Shown: positions 1 through 5,788 of the stretch, piece by piece
Position numbering within the stretch: the first letter of the stretch is position 1
How the letters are laid out: each line of letters begins with the position of its first letter
Translations under genes and position numbers: made by a program
Source of the DNA: Bordetella parapertussis
GTDB lineage: Bacteria; Pseudomonadota; Gammaproteobacteria; Burkholderiales; Burkholderiaceae_D
Direction of reading: 5' to 3'
Length of the DNA stretch: 5,941 bases
NCBI GenBank assembly: GCA_945867725.1
Contig: CAMBJI010000137.1
Coordinates: 1 to 5,941 of the forward strand
The notes under the pieces: model-generated
Seen by the model: the letters and a program-made list of their open reading frames with translations, nothing else
What the model was told of the DNA's origin: nothing
Database searches by the model: none

Positions 1-1
1 C

Positions 2-1591
2 CTGAATTTCATCGTCGAGTTGGCCGGTAAGGATGCTTTCGGACGGGGCACGTCCATCGCCGTCATCAAGGCGCCGCGCGTTTTGGCACGGGTCATCAAG
101 CTACCCACCAGTGGTGACAGTCATTCAGATGCCTACTGTCTGCTGTCGTCGGTGATACATGCTCACATTGCAGATATGTTCCCGGGACGCGAAGTCATTG
201 GATTTTCTCAATTCCGTGTCACACGCGATAGTGATCTGTGGGTTGATGAGGAAGAAGTCAAAAATTTACGGCAGGCACTCAAGGGCGAGCTGCAGACGCG
301 AAATTTCGGTTTTGCTGTACGTCTTGAAGTGGCGCAGAATTGTCCCGATCATCTGGCAGAATTTCTGCTGAATCAGTTCGTGATCTCGCCCGAGTTTCTA
401 TACCGCGTAGACGGGCCAGTCAATATGGTCAGGCTCAATGAGCTGATCGACTACGCATCCACGCCTGGCCTCAGGTTTGCCCCGTTTTTACCATCGCTCT
501 CCGTACCTCTCGCTGAGACTCAAGATCTGTTTGCCATGATCGCGGAAAACGATATCCTGCTACATCATCCGTTTGAGTCATTTCAGCCTGTGATCGAATT
601 TATTCGTTCTGCAGCAGAAGATCCGAATGTGGTCGCCATCAAGCAAACGATTTATCGCACCGGCATGAACTCCGCGTTAATGGAAGCGTTAATCACCGCA
701 GCCCGTAACGGGAAAGAAGTGACGGTCATTGTTGAACTCATGGCGCGCTTTGATGAAGAAGCCAATATTAACTGGGCTGACAAACTGGAGAGAGTCGGTG
801 CGCAAGTTGTCTATGGGGTTGTGGGACTCAAGACACACGCAAAGATGGCGATGGTGATACGCCGCGAGGAAGGTAAGCTGAAGTTGTACGCACACCTAGG
901 TACTGGTAACTACCATCCAACGACGACCAAGTTTTATACCGACTTTGGTTTGCTGACAGCCAATCCGGCCATGGCGCGCGATGTCAATGAAGTTTTCATC
1001 AATCTCACCAGCCTGACTCGCCCGAAACGCCTGACACATTTGTGGGTTGCGCCGTTTGATTTGAATAAAGAGTTAATTAAGGCGATTCAGCGGGAAGCGC
1101 AGATCGCTAGCGAGGGGCGCAACGCCCACATTATCGCCAAGATGAATGCCTTGCAAGATGCCTCGATTATTCAGGCGCTCTACGAGGCATCTCGGGCTGG
1201 CGTAAAAATTAACTTGATCGTGCGCGGGGCTTGTGTGCTGCGTCCGGGTGTGCAAGGTTTGTCAGAAAGTATTCGAGTGCGATCGATTGTGGGTAGGTTT
1301 CTCGAGCACAGCCGTATTTTCTGCTTTCATAATGAAGGCGAAGATGATTTGTATCTGGCCAGCGCAGATTGGATGAACCGTAACTTGTTCCGCCGGATCG
1401 AAGTAGCGTTTCCTGTTCTCGACAAAACTCTGAAAAAGCGTGTGATGCAGGAGGGCTTGATGCCTTACTTGAAAGATAATCTGAACTCGTGGGAACTCGA
1501 CGCCGATGGCACTTATCATCGTCGCCGCCCGCGATCTGATCAGGCGGGTTTCAGTGCGCAGGAATTTCTAATGCAGACATTAGGTCGTTGA
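2..1591 (+). CDS. ppk1: Polyphosphate kinase Ppk1, 5' end outside window
   Basis: Catalyses reversible transfer of the ATP gamma-phosphate onto polyphosphate, through a phosphohistidine intermediate. The reading frame is open to the left edge, so 529 residues are visible of a family usually near 690. About 160 N-terminal residues are missing, and the TTG at 20 is internal. Counting from the codon at 2-4, the sequence opens with LNFIVELAGKDAFGRGT and APRVLARVIKLP, typical of the Ppk1 head-domain junction. DILLHHPFESF and IKQTIYRTG follow, starting the first phospholipase-D-like C-terminal domain. LKTHAKM holds His279, matching the family's phosphorylated histidine. AHLGTGNYH (His298), FLEHSRIF (His436) and SADWMNRN complete the two catalytic domains. 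All key motifs are present and nothing looks broken. The stop overlaps the sixA start by one base, so the two are probably co-translated. Family identification is very secure; the promoter is not in view. Confidence 0.97.
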   Translation: MNFIVELAGKDAFGRGTSIAVIKAPRVLARVIKLPTSGDSHSDAYCLLSSVIHAHIADMFPGREVIGFSQFRVTRDSDLWVDEEEVKNLRQALKGELQTRNFGFAVRLEVAQNCPDHLAEFLLNQFVISPEFLYRVDGPVNMVRLNELIDYASTPGLRFAPFLPSLSVPLAETQDLFAMIAENDILLHHPFESFQPVIEFIRSAAEDPNVVAIKQTIYRTGMNSALMEALITAARNGKEVTVIVELMARFDEEANINWADKLERVGAQVVYGVVGLKTHAKMAMVIRREEGKLKLYAHLGTGNYHPTTTKFYTDFGLLTANPAMARDVNEVFINLTSLTRPKRLTHLWVAPFDLNKELIKAIQREAQIASEGRNAHIIAKMNALQDASIIQALYEASRAGVKINLIVRGACVLRPGVQGLSESIRVRSIVGRFLEHSRIFCFHNEGEDDLYLASADWMNRNLFRRIEVAFPVLDKTLKKRVMQEGLMPYLKDNLNSWELDADGTYHRRRPRSDQAGFSAQEFLMQTLGR

Positions 1592-2049
1592 TGGACATCA
1601 TTCTCTGGCGTCATGCCCAAGCTGAAGTGGGTGAGCCTGATGAAGGACGTGAACTGACGCCCCACGGCCGCAAGCAAGCCGCCCGCATGGGTGCCTGGCT
1701 GGATCGCAGCTTGCCTGATGGTTGTCGCATTTTGTGCAGCCCCACGACGCGTACTCAGCAAACCGCTGATGCACTGGGACGTAAATTCAAAATTGTCGAT
1801 GCCATCGGACCTCAAGCCAGCGCAACCGAGGTACTTGATGAAACGGGTTGGCCCGCCAGTCGTCGCCCGGTCATGGTGATCGGCCATCAGCCTTGGCTGG
1901 GTGAATTGGCTGCTTTGCTTCTGACGGGCGAGGAGCAGAGCTGGACGATCAGAAAATCGAATGCCTGGTGGATCGCCAGTCGCGAGCGTATTGACGGGAA
2001 TGAGATATTCCTTAAGGCAGTGCTTGCGCCGGAATTTTTCATTGATTGA
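1591..2049 (+). CDS. sixA: SixA-type phosphohistidine phosphatase
   Basis: A 152-residue histidine-phosphatase-superfamily protein of the short, cap-less SixA type, which removes phosphate from phosphohistidine in signalling proteins such as HPt domains. Visible catalytic elements are LWRHAQAE at the N terminus (Arg7, nucleophile His8, with RHA in place of the commoner RHG), CSPTTRTQQTA (Arg54) and VIGHQPWLG (second His99). Length is normal for SixA (about 150-160). I chose the ATG at 1591 because its A is the last base of the ppk1 stop (TGATG arrangement) and the conserved first strand MDIILWRHA starts there. A TTG one codon upstream is possible but less likely. Co-transcription with ppk1 suggests a role near polyphosphate or phosphate signalling, but its substrate cannot be read from the sequence. 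It may act on phosphorylated small molecules or proteins other than ArcB-like HPt domains. Confidence 0.9.
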   Translation: MDIILWRHAQAEVGEPDEGRELTPHGRKQAARMGAWLDRSLPDGCRILCSPTTRTQQTADALGRKFKIVDAIGPQASATEVLDETGWPASRRPVMVIGHQPWLGELAALLLTGEEQSWTIRKSNAWWIASRERIDGNEIFLKAVLAPEFFID

Positions 2050-2187
2050 GTGATGGCGCTGTGCCAGAGTGAGGATGGAATTCAGCCTGGGCCCAATACT
2101 GAGCGGAATGTTTTTAAACCGGTTTTTACTGACTCTTTAGCGGTCAGTATGTTGTCTTTAATGAAGAAGATGTTTCCGTGCACATGT

Positions 2188-2288
2188 AAAGACGCTGGAT
2201 CCCGGCTTTCGCTGGGATGACGGTAGTGGTTAAGACGACCGTAAAATTCCCACCGTCATCCCAGCGAAAGCTGGGATCCAGCGTCTTT
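2188..2288. repeat. Long inverted repeat with nested palindromes
   Basis: Two 37-base arms, 2188-2224 and 2252-2288, are reverse complements apart from one position (G2204 against T2272, a G-U pair in RNA). A 27-base spacer lies between them. Each arm is itself palindromic. The right arm contains an 8-bp perfect stem ATCCCAGC/GCTGGGAT around GAAA (2258-2277). The left arm has the same stem with one G-T at 2204/2213 (2199-2218). Partial matching continues outside the arms (GTGCAC at 2178-2183 against GTGTAC at 2293-2298), so the original unit may have been about 120 bases. The core resembles the dispersed GGGAT/ATCCC palindromes common in beta- and gammaproteobacterial genomes (REP-like, and similar in plan to neisserial dRS3). 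In place it would give a very stable hairpin in either transcript and may act as a bidirectional terminator. No transposase is present. Confidence 0.9.
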
Positions 2289-2347
2289 CGTCGTGTACCT
2301 AAAAATTCTTGATTGTGAAATGAAATTAATGATTTTATGAATCAATC

Positions 2348-2383
2348 AAAAAAATTCTCACTCCATTTACATCGCTGAAGAAT
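2348..2383 (-). terminator. Weak candidate terminator of the lipid operon
   Basis: Reading the - strand just past the stop at 2399, ATTCT (2383-2379) can pair with AGAAT (2358-2354), with one extra T-G pair inside. The second half is followed directly by a run of seven T (2354-2348). The stem is short and the loop long (about 18 bases), so this is a poor intrinsic terminator. The large hairpin at 2188-2288, further downstream, is at least as likely to end transcription. Confidence 0.25.
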
Positions 2384-2398
2384 GATCTCTAATACCCT

Positions 2399-2872
2399 TC
2401 ATTGATAAGATTGCCACAGCAAGAAAAATCCCAGCGGCGTAAAAATCCAGTATTCAATCGGCGCACCAGCAACCCAGTGCTTATGCCATCCCGCATGGAT
2501 TTTGGCAAAGCGTCGAAAGCCGAAGGCTGGATTCAGCACAAACCATAAAAAATCTTCCGTCACCCAAAACAGCATGATCGAAGCCAGCACACGCTGCTCC
2601 AGTGCCCAGCTGTACTCACCACCAAATATCAGCGGGAAATGAAAGAAAAGCGCTACCAGCGAAAATGCCCAGGCGTGATATCCCGTCATCGCACGACCAC
2701 CCCAGAATAAATCCAACAACCAGTGGTGTTCAATACGCCAGGTCGGCAGGTTGGCGGCCCAACCGGAATCACCTTCAATCGCAATTTCTAGTTTCGCGAA
2801 AAAAAATCCGAGGAGTAGTACAAACAGGACGGTGCTGATCAAGGGTATCAGTGTCTCAATGGGCGCGTTCAT
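2399..2872 (-). CDS. Unrecognised four-helix membrane protein, last gene of lipid operon
   Basis: I do not recognise a named family for this 157-residue protein. It has about four hydrophobic segments, near residues 7-27, 67-85, 95-113 and 139-154, so an inner-membrane location is expected. No cleavable signal peptide is evident. It is rich in Trp and Phe and carries notable polar groups: HH at 49-50, GYH at 64-66, TEDFLWFVLNP at 105-115 (acidic pair Glu106-Asp107), and a His cluster His126-x3-His130-x-His132 before the last helix. A histidine-plus-acid pattern beside helices recalls membrane di-iron lipid hydroxylases and desaturases, but the usual full set of His boxes is not clear and this is only a suggestion. 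Its ATG overlaps the stop of the upstream glycosyltransferase by four bases (ATGA), so translation is coupled. A role in making, moving or modifying the operon's lipids is inferred from position alone. Confidence 0.85.
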   Translation of the reverse strand: MNAPIETLIPLISTVLFVLLLGFFFAKLEIAIEGDSGWAANLPTWRIEHHWLLDLFWGGRAMTGYHAWAFSLVALFFHFPLIFGGEYSWALEQRVLASIMLFWVTEDFLWFVLNPAFGFRRFAKIHAGWHKHWVAGAPIEYWIFTPLGFFLLWQSYQ

Positions 2873-4068
2873 GCAACGTGTCCAAGCACCTGCTGAGCCG
2901 CTTGTGGTTTACCCAATGCCATCGCACGCTGTCGCATCGAGGCCAAACGTTCCGGATCCGAAAGCAGCTTTTGCAGACGGAATTGCAGGGTCAGAGGATC
3001 ATCTGCGCGCTGGGCCACGCCTTCTTGCATCAGGAAAGCAGCATTGCGTTCTTCTTGTCCCGGGATCGGATTGACCAGCAACATGGGCAAGCCACAAACC
3101 AGACACTCCGAGGTACTCAGTCCGCCGGGCTTTGTGATGGCGAGATCGGCCGCCATCATCAGGCTCGCAACGTCTTCGGTGAAGCCGATCGCGCGCAGGC
3201 GGTCGGGATACTCGCGCTCCACGTTCATCAGTACTTCGCGCAGCGCAGCGTTCTTGCCGGTCATGACGATCACCTGCAGTTCCGGCTGGGTCTTGAGTAG
3301 TTCAGTGATCCAGGCCGGATCCATGCCAATGCCTGCGCCGCCGCCCATCAGCAGGACAGTGGAGCGGGCCGGATTCAATGTCAGTCTTGCTGCAGCCTCG
3401 AGTCGATTGGGGCGAGTACTGAACACGGGCATGACAGGGATACCGCTGACCACAATATCCTTGTGAGGTACACCCTGACGATGCAAACGGAATGCTAATT
3501 CTTCGTTAGCAACGAAATAACCGGTAATGCCGGGATGCAGCCACATCTGGTGCAGGTCAAAGTCGGTTACTTGTACCCAGACCTCACAATCAATACGCTT
3601 TTCATTGCGCGCCGTTGCCAGCACCTCGGCAGGTAGAAAGTGCGTACAGATGATCACGTCAGGCTTGAAGCGATCAATCTCGCTGAAAAGACGCTGTGCG
3701 CATAGACGCTGTATTCCTCGACGCAACCTTCCGCTGAGGCTGTTACCGGGCTCACAATCGGTTTTTCGGTAGAGCCAGCCCCAGGCTTCCGGCAGACCGC
3801 TCGCGATCTTCATGTACAAATCGCTGTACAACTTGCGAAACAGGGTCGGTACGATCTGCATCATGTCGATGTGCTGCAGACGTAATTGCGGAAAATCAGC
3901 CCACGCATGTGCGGCGATCGCTTGTGCTGCTCGTACATGACCATTCCCCGCCGATACCGACAACAGCAATATCCGACGCTGGTTGCTGGTGGCGTGATGC
4001 AAAGGATGCACAGGGCAGGGAAAGTGTGATTCGCCGAAAACTGGCAGCGGTTGGATTGCTGCGGTCAT
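2869..4068 (-). CDS. agt: Diacylglycerol glycosyltransferase, Agt / MGDG-synthase-like (GT28)
   Basis: A 399-residue GT-B enzyme of the MGDG-synthase/UgtP group, expected to transfer a sugar from a UDP-sugar to diacylglycerol at the cytoplasmic face of the membrane. The N-terminal acceptor domain starts after about 30 variable residues with RILLLSVSAGNGHVRAAQAI (residues 32-51), the family's GxGH..AA signature, then THFLPAEVL (142-150) and VTDFDLHQMWLHP (167-179). The C-terminal nucleotide-sugar domain shows SGIPV (208-212), MGGGAGIG (241-248), TGKN (270-273), GFTEDV (295-300), TKPGGLSTSECL (312-323) and PGQEERNAAFL (336-346). Length is normal. Its ATG overlaps the stop of the upstream phosphoesterase by four bases. 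Next to a PlcP-type enzyme it matches the plcP-agt pair of phosphate-starved proteobacteria, which makes glucosyl- or glucuronosyl-diacylglycerol. Sugar specificity cannot be read here. MurG is excluded by the MGDG-type N terminus. Confidence 0.88.
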   Translation of the reverse strand: MTAAIQPLPVFGESHFPCPVHPLHHATSNQRRILLLSVSAGNGHVRAAQAIAAHAWADFPQLRLQHIDMMQIVPTLFRKLYSDLYMKIASGLPEAWGWLYRKTDCEPGNSLSGRLRRGIQRLCAQRLFSEIDRFKPDVIICTHFLPAEVLATARNEKRIDCEVWVQVTDFDLHQMWLHPGITGYFVANEELAFRLHRQGVPHKDIVVSGIPVMPVFSTRPNRLEAAARLTLNPARSTVLLMGGGAGIGMDPAWITELLKTQPELQVIVMTGKNAALREVLMNVEREYPDRLRAIGFTEDVASLMMAADLAITKPGGLSTSECLVCGLPMLLVNPIPGQEERNAAFLMQEGVAQRADDPLTLQFRLQKLLSDPERLASMRQRAMALGKPQAAQQVLGHVA

Positions 4069-4910
4069 GCAGGCACCGCGTAGACATCTTCGGTGGTGCG
4101 CAGAAATTGCGATTGCTCCCAGCGTAGCATCACCTCATGCCAGTCGGTCAGACGTAGTTCACCATCCGCTTCCTCTACTAGCGCAGACAGACTCTCAACC
4201 CAGTCACCATCATTGCAGTAGAGGACACCATCGATCTCGCGGATTTCTGCCTTGTGGATGTGACCGCAAATGATGCCATCGACGCCTTGTCTTTTCGCTT
4301 CTTCAGCGAGCGCTGTTTCGAAGGAGGTGATGTAGCTCACGGCATTTTTGACTTTGAGCTTGAGGTATTGCGACAGCGACCAGTAAGGCAGACCAGAGCG
4401 TGCGCGCCAGGCGTTGTAGTACTGGTTGAATTTCAGGATCATGGTGTAGAGCGAGTCGCCAACGTAGGCGAGCCACTTAGCGCAGGCAATCACACCGTCA
4501 AATCGGTCACCATGCAGTACCAGCATGCGTTTACCATTGGCACAGGTATGGATCAGTTCATCACGAATTTTGATGCCACCAAAATCCAGCCCGATGAATT
4601 GACGTATCGCTTCATCGTGATTACCTGGAACGAAAATCACCTTCGTGCCTTTTTTAGCTTTTTTCAGTACCAGCTGCACTACATCATTGTGGGTCTGATG
4701 CCAGTACCAGCGCCGTTTCAGCTGCCAGCCATCGACGATATCGCCTACCAAGTAGAGTACGTCAGATTCGGTAGCCTTCAGAAACTCTAGTAGTCGACCG
4801 GCCTGGCATCCACTTGTTCCCAAATGAACATCGGAAATCCAGATCGTGTTGAAGTGTAAAGGTTTGGCTTTTTTAAGGGGATTTTTTTTGGATTTTTTAC
4901 CGGTGCTCAT
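4065..4910 (-). CDS. plcP: PlcP-type metallophosphoesterase (phospholipase C), LpxH-like fold
   Basis: A 281-residue calcineurin-like phosphoesterase with a complete dinuclear metal site: SDVHLG (Asp27, His29), GDIVDGW (Asp57), PGNHDE (Asn97, His98), HGDRFD (His133) and CGHIHKAE (His217, His219). Automatic annotation usually calls such proteins UDP-2,3-diacylglucosamine diphosphatase. However, the HQTHND stretch (71-76), GLPYWSLSQYLKLKVKNAV (173-191) and NDGDWVESLSALVEE near the C terminus are typical of the PlcP group. PlcP cleaves phospholipids such as phosphatidylcholine to diacylglycerol during phosphate limitation. The adjoining diacylglycerol glycosyltransferase supports this. I chose the ATG at 4910, preceded by GAGAGAG with a 6-base gap. 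A GTG at 4931 overlapping the olsB stop (GTGA) is an alternative giving 288 residues. The N terminus is lysine-rich (seven Lys in residues 5-16) and may help contact anionic membranes. LpxH-like function is the main alternative. Confidence 0.85.
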   Translation of the reverse strand: MSTGKKSKKNPLKKAKPLHFNTIWISDVHLGTSGCQAGRLLEFLKATESDVLYLVGDIVDGWQLKRRWYWHQTHNDVVQLVLKKAKKGTKVIFVPGNHDEAIRQFIGLDFGGIKIRDELIHTCANGKRMLVLHGDRFDGVIACAKWLAYVGDSLYTMILKFNQYYNAWRARSGLPYWSLSQYLKLKVKNAVSYITSFETALAEEAKRQGVDGIICGHIHKAEIREIDGVLYCNDGDWVESLSALVEEADGELRLTDWHEVMLRWEQSQFLRTTEDVYAVPA

Positions 4911-4916
4911 GAAATT

Positions 4917-4923
4917 CTCTCTC
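4917..4923 (-). promoter_or_regulatory. Ribosome binding site deciding the plcP start
   Basis: On the - strand GAGAGAG lies six bases before the ATG at 4910. It is a partial Shine-Dalgarno, and it favours this ATG over the upstream GTG at 4931, which overlaps the olsB stop. Confidence 0.5.
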
Positions 4924-4927
4924 GCGT

Positions 4928-5695
4928 TCACGCGGTCTCCATTTCTTTTAGATAGTGTTTGGCGTAGCGGCTGTCGAGTCGTTCCAGTGGCAGCATCATG
5001 AACAGATCTGCACTATGAAAATCTGGATCCCATGCCGGCTCGCCCCCAATCCATGCACCACTGCGGAGATAGCCTTTGATCAGCGGTGGTAGCGTGGCTT
5101 TGTTGGTGAGTGCCTCTTCATGCAAAGGGAAGGGCAATCGAGGCGTGACTCGGTATTCGGGTGGCGCAAGATGCTCGCCGGCGAGTTGTCTGTAAATACT
5201 GTTGATCGTGTTGCCGCCATCAGCCAGACTGACACTCGCGCAGCCGATCAGATAGTCGGCTTTTTCTCTGCGCATGCAGGCGGCCAGGCCGGCCCAGAGC
5301 ATCATGATTACACCACCGCTACGGTAATCAGGATGAATGCAGGCACGGCCTGCTTCGAGAATGCGTGGGCGGAGATGGGCGAGTCGCCCTAAATCAAATT
5401 CGCTTTCAGAGTAGAAGCTACGTGTGGCCTGCAGACCGCTCTGTCCCAGTACGCGGTAGGTGCCGACGACCTCTAGAGTGCGGGTATCGCGGACGATCAG
5501 GTGATCACAATATTCATCGAACTCGTCTTTCTCGAGTCCTTCGTGATTTTCCAGCGTTTCGAGAGCCATGGCCTCGACGAAGACTTTGTAGCGCAGGCGC
5601 TGAACTTCACGAACTTCCTCTGGTGTGCTGGCTAGGCTCAGTGAGAGCTTGGGAAAGTTCGGGGTTGAATCCGTACCGACGGTCATCAGTCGCAT
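4928..5695 (-). CDS. olsB: OlsB-type ornithine N-acyltransferase
   Basis: A 255-residue GNAT-fold acyltransferase of the 'hemolysin-like' OlsB family. OlsB moves a 3-hydroxyacyl chain from acyl carrier protein to the alpha-amino group of ornithine, giving lyso-ornithine lipid that OlsA then acylates. Visible landmarks are VQRLRYKVFVEAM (31-43), DEFDEYCDHLIVRD (57-70), VVGTYRVL (76-83), SESEFDL (96-102), EAGRACIHPDYRSGGVIMML (114-133), YLIGCASV (148-155), and the C-terminal PPLIKGYLRSGAWIGGEP (203-220) and DLFMMLPLERLDSRYAKHY (230-248). Length matches the family. The start is firm: AAGGAGG lies seven bases upstream. No olsA is in the window, so that partner would be elsewhere. It heads the operon and follows a PhoB-box-like array. 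Related enzymes acylate glutamine or other amines (GlsB-like), so the exact amino acid acceptor is uncertain. Confidence 0.88.
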   Translation of the reverse strand: MRLMTVGTDSTPNFPKLSLSLASTPEEVREVQRLRYKVFVEAMALETLENHEGLEKDEFDEYCDHLIVRDTRTLEVVGTYRVLGQSGLQATRSFYSESEFDLGRLAHLRPRILEAGRACIHPDYRSGGVIMMLWAGLAACMRREKADYLIGCASVSLADGGNTINSIYRQLAGEHLAPPEYRVTPRLPFPLHEEALTNKATLPPLIKGYLRSGAWIGGEPAWDPDFHSADLFMMLPLERLDSRYAKHYLKEMETA

Positions 5696-5702
5696 CGTTC
5701 TT

Positions 5703-5709
5703 CCTCCTT
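5703..5709 (-). promoter_or_regulatory. Strong Shine-Dalgarno of olsB
   Basis: AAGGAGG on the - strand, seven bases before the ATG at 5695. It fixes the start of olsB. In RNA the preceding CTTGT (5717-5713) region could pair with ACAAG just before and into this site, a weak 5-bp stem. Confidence 0.85.
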
Positions 5710-5744
5710 GTTGTAATACAAGAAGAGTAACGACTGATTAATGC

Positions 5745-5779
5745 AAGATAATGACTAATAGGTTGCAGTTCGATGACAA
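5745..5779 (-). promoter_or_regulatory. Candidate PhoB box array and -10 element for the olsB-plcP-agt operon
   Basis: On the - strand three heptamers occur with an exact 11-base period: TTGTCAT (5779-5773), CTGCAAC (5768-5762) and TAGTCAT (5757-5751), separated by four-base linkers. The PhoB box consists of CTGTCAT-like heptamers repeated every 11 bases. The matches are 6/7, about 5/7 and 5/7. TATCTT (5750-5745) begins 11 bases after the second heptamer, which is where a -10 sits in PhoB-activated promoters lacking a good -35. The array ends about 55 bases before the olsB ATG and begins 9 bases past the phoX stop. The family context (phosphate-starvation lipid genes) agrees with it. No measurement supports it here. 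Confidence 0.6.
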
Positions 5780-5788
5780 GTGGTTTCG

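Larger units (their letters stand above)
2050..2398. other. Convergent intergenic region, no gene seen
   Basis: About 350 bases separate the ends of sixA (+) and the membrane-protein gene (-). I see no convincing coding frame. It holds the long inverted repeat described separately, a 10-base palindrome AAACCGGTTT at 2116-2125, and a 6-bp hairpin ACTGAC/GTCAGT (2128-2133 with 2143-2148, 9-base loop). It also holds a run of A on the + strand at 2348-2354, which may belong to a terminator for the - strand operon. The flanks are AT-rich compared with the genes. Because transcription enters from both sides, the expected job of this stretch is termination in both directions. Confidence 0.8.

Noticed and set aside
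20..22. TTG at 20 as the start of ppk1
   Set aside because: The same frame is open to the window edge, and the preceding codons (LNFIVE) belong to the conserved Ppk1 sequence, so the gene begins outside the window.
1540..1887. - strand open frame of 115 residues across the ppk1-sixA junction
   Set aside because: It overlaps two well-supported genes on the other strand and its protein shows no family features.
2128..2148. ACTGAC/GTCAGT hairpin after sixA as an intrinsic terminator
   Set aside because: The stem is only six pairs with a nine-base loop and is not followed by a T run. The large inverted repeat downstream is a better candidate.
2188..2288. Inverted repeat as a CRISPR fragment or insertion-sequence end pair
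   Set aside because: There are only two copies in opposite orientation with a 27-base spacer, no direct repeats flanking it, and no transposase or cas gene.
2869..4068. Glycosyltransferase as MurG
   Set aside because: It shares the GT28 C-terminal fold, but the SAGNGHVRAAQAI and THFLPAEVL motifs are of the MGDG-synthase type, and the neighbours are lipid genes rather than the dcw cluster.
4254..4790. Long + strand open frame (178 residues) inside plcP
   Set aside because: It lies antisense to a gene with a full set of metallophosphoesterase motifs. Its translation shows no recognisable domain and the frame has no good ribosome site.
5711..5721. TTGTAATACAA palindrome before olsB as a repressor operator
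   Set aside because: It is short, AT-rich and has a one-base centre. It matches no operator I can name and could easily occur by chance.
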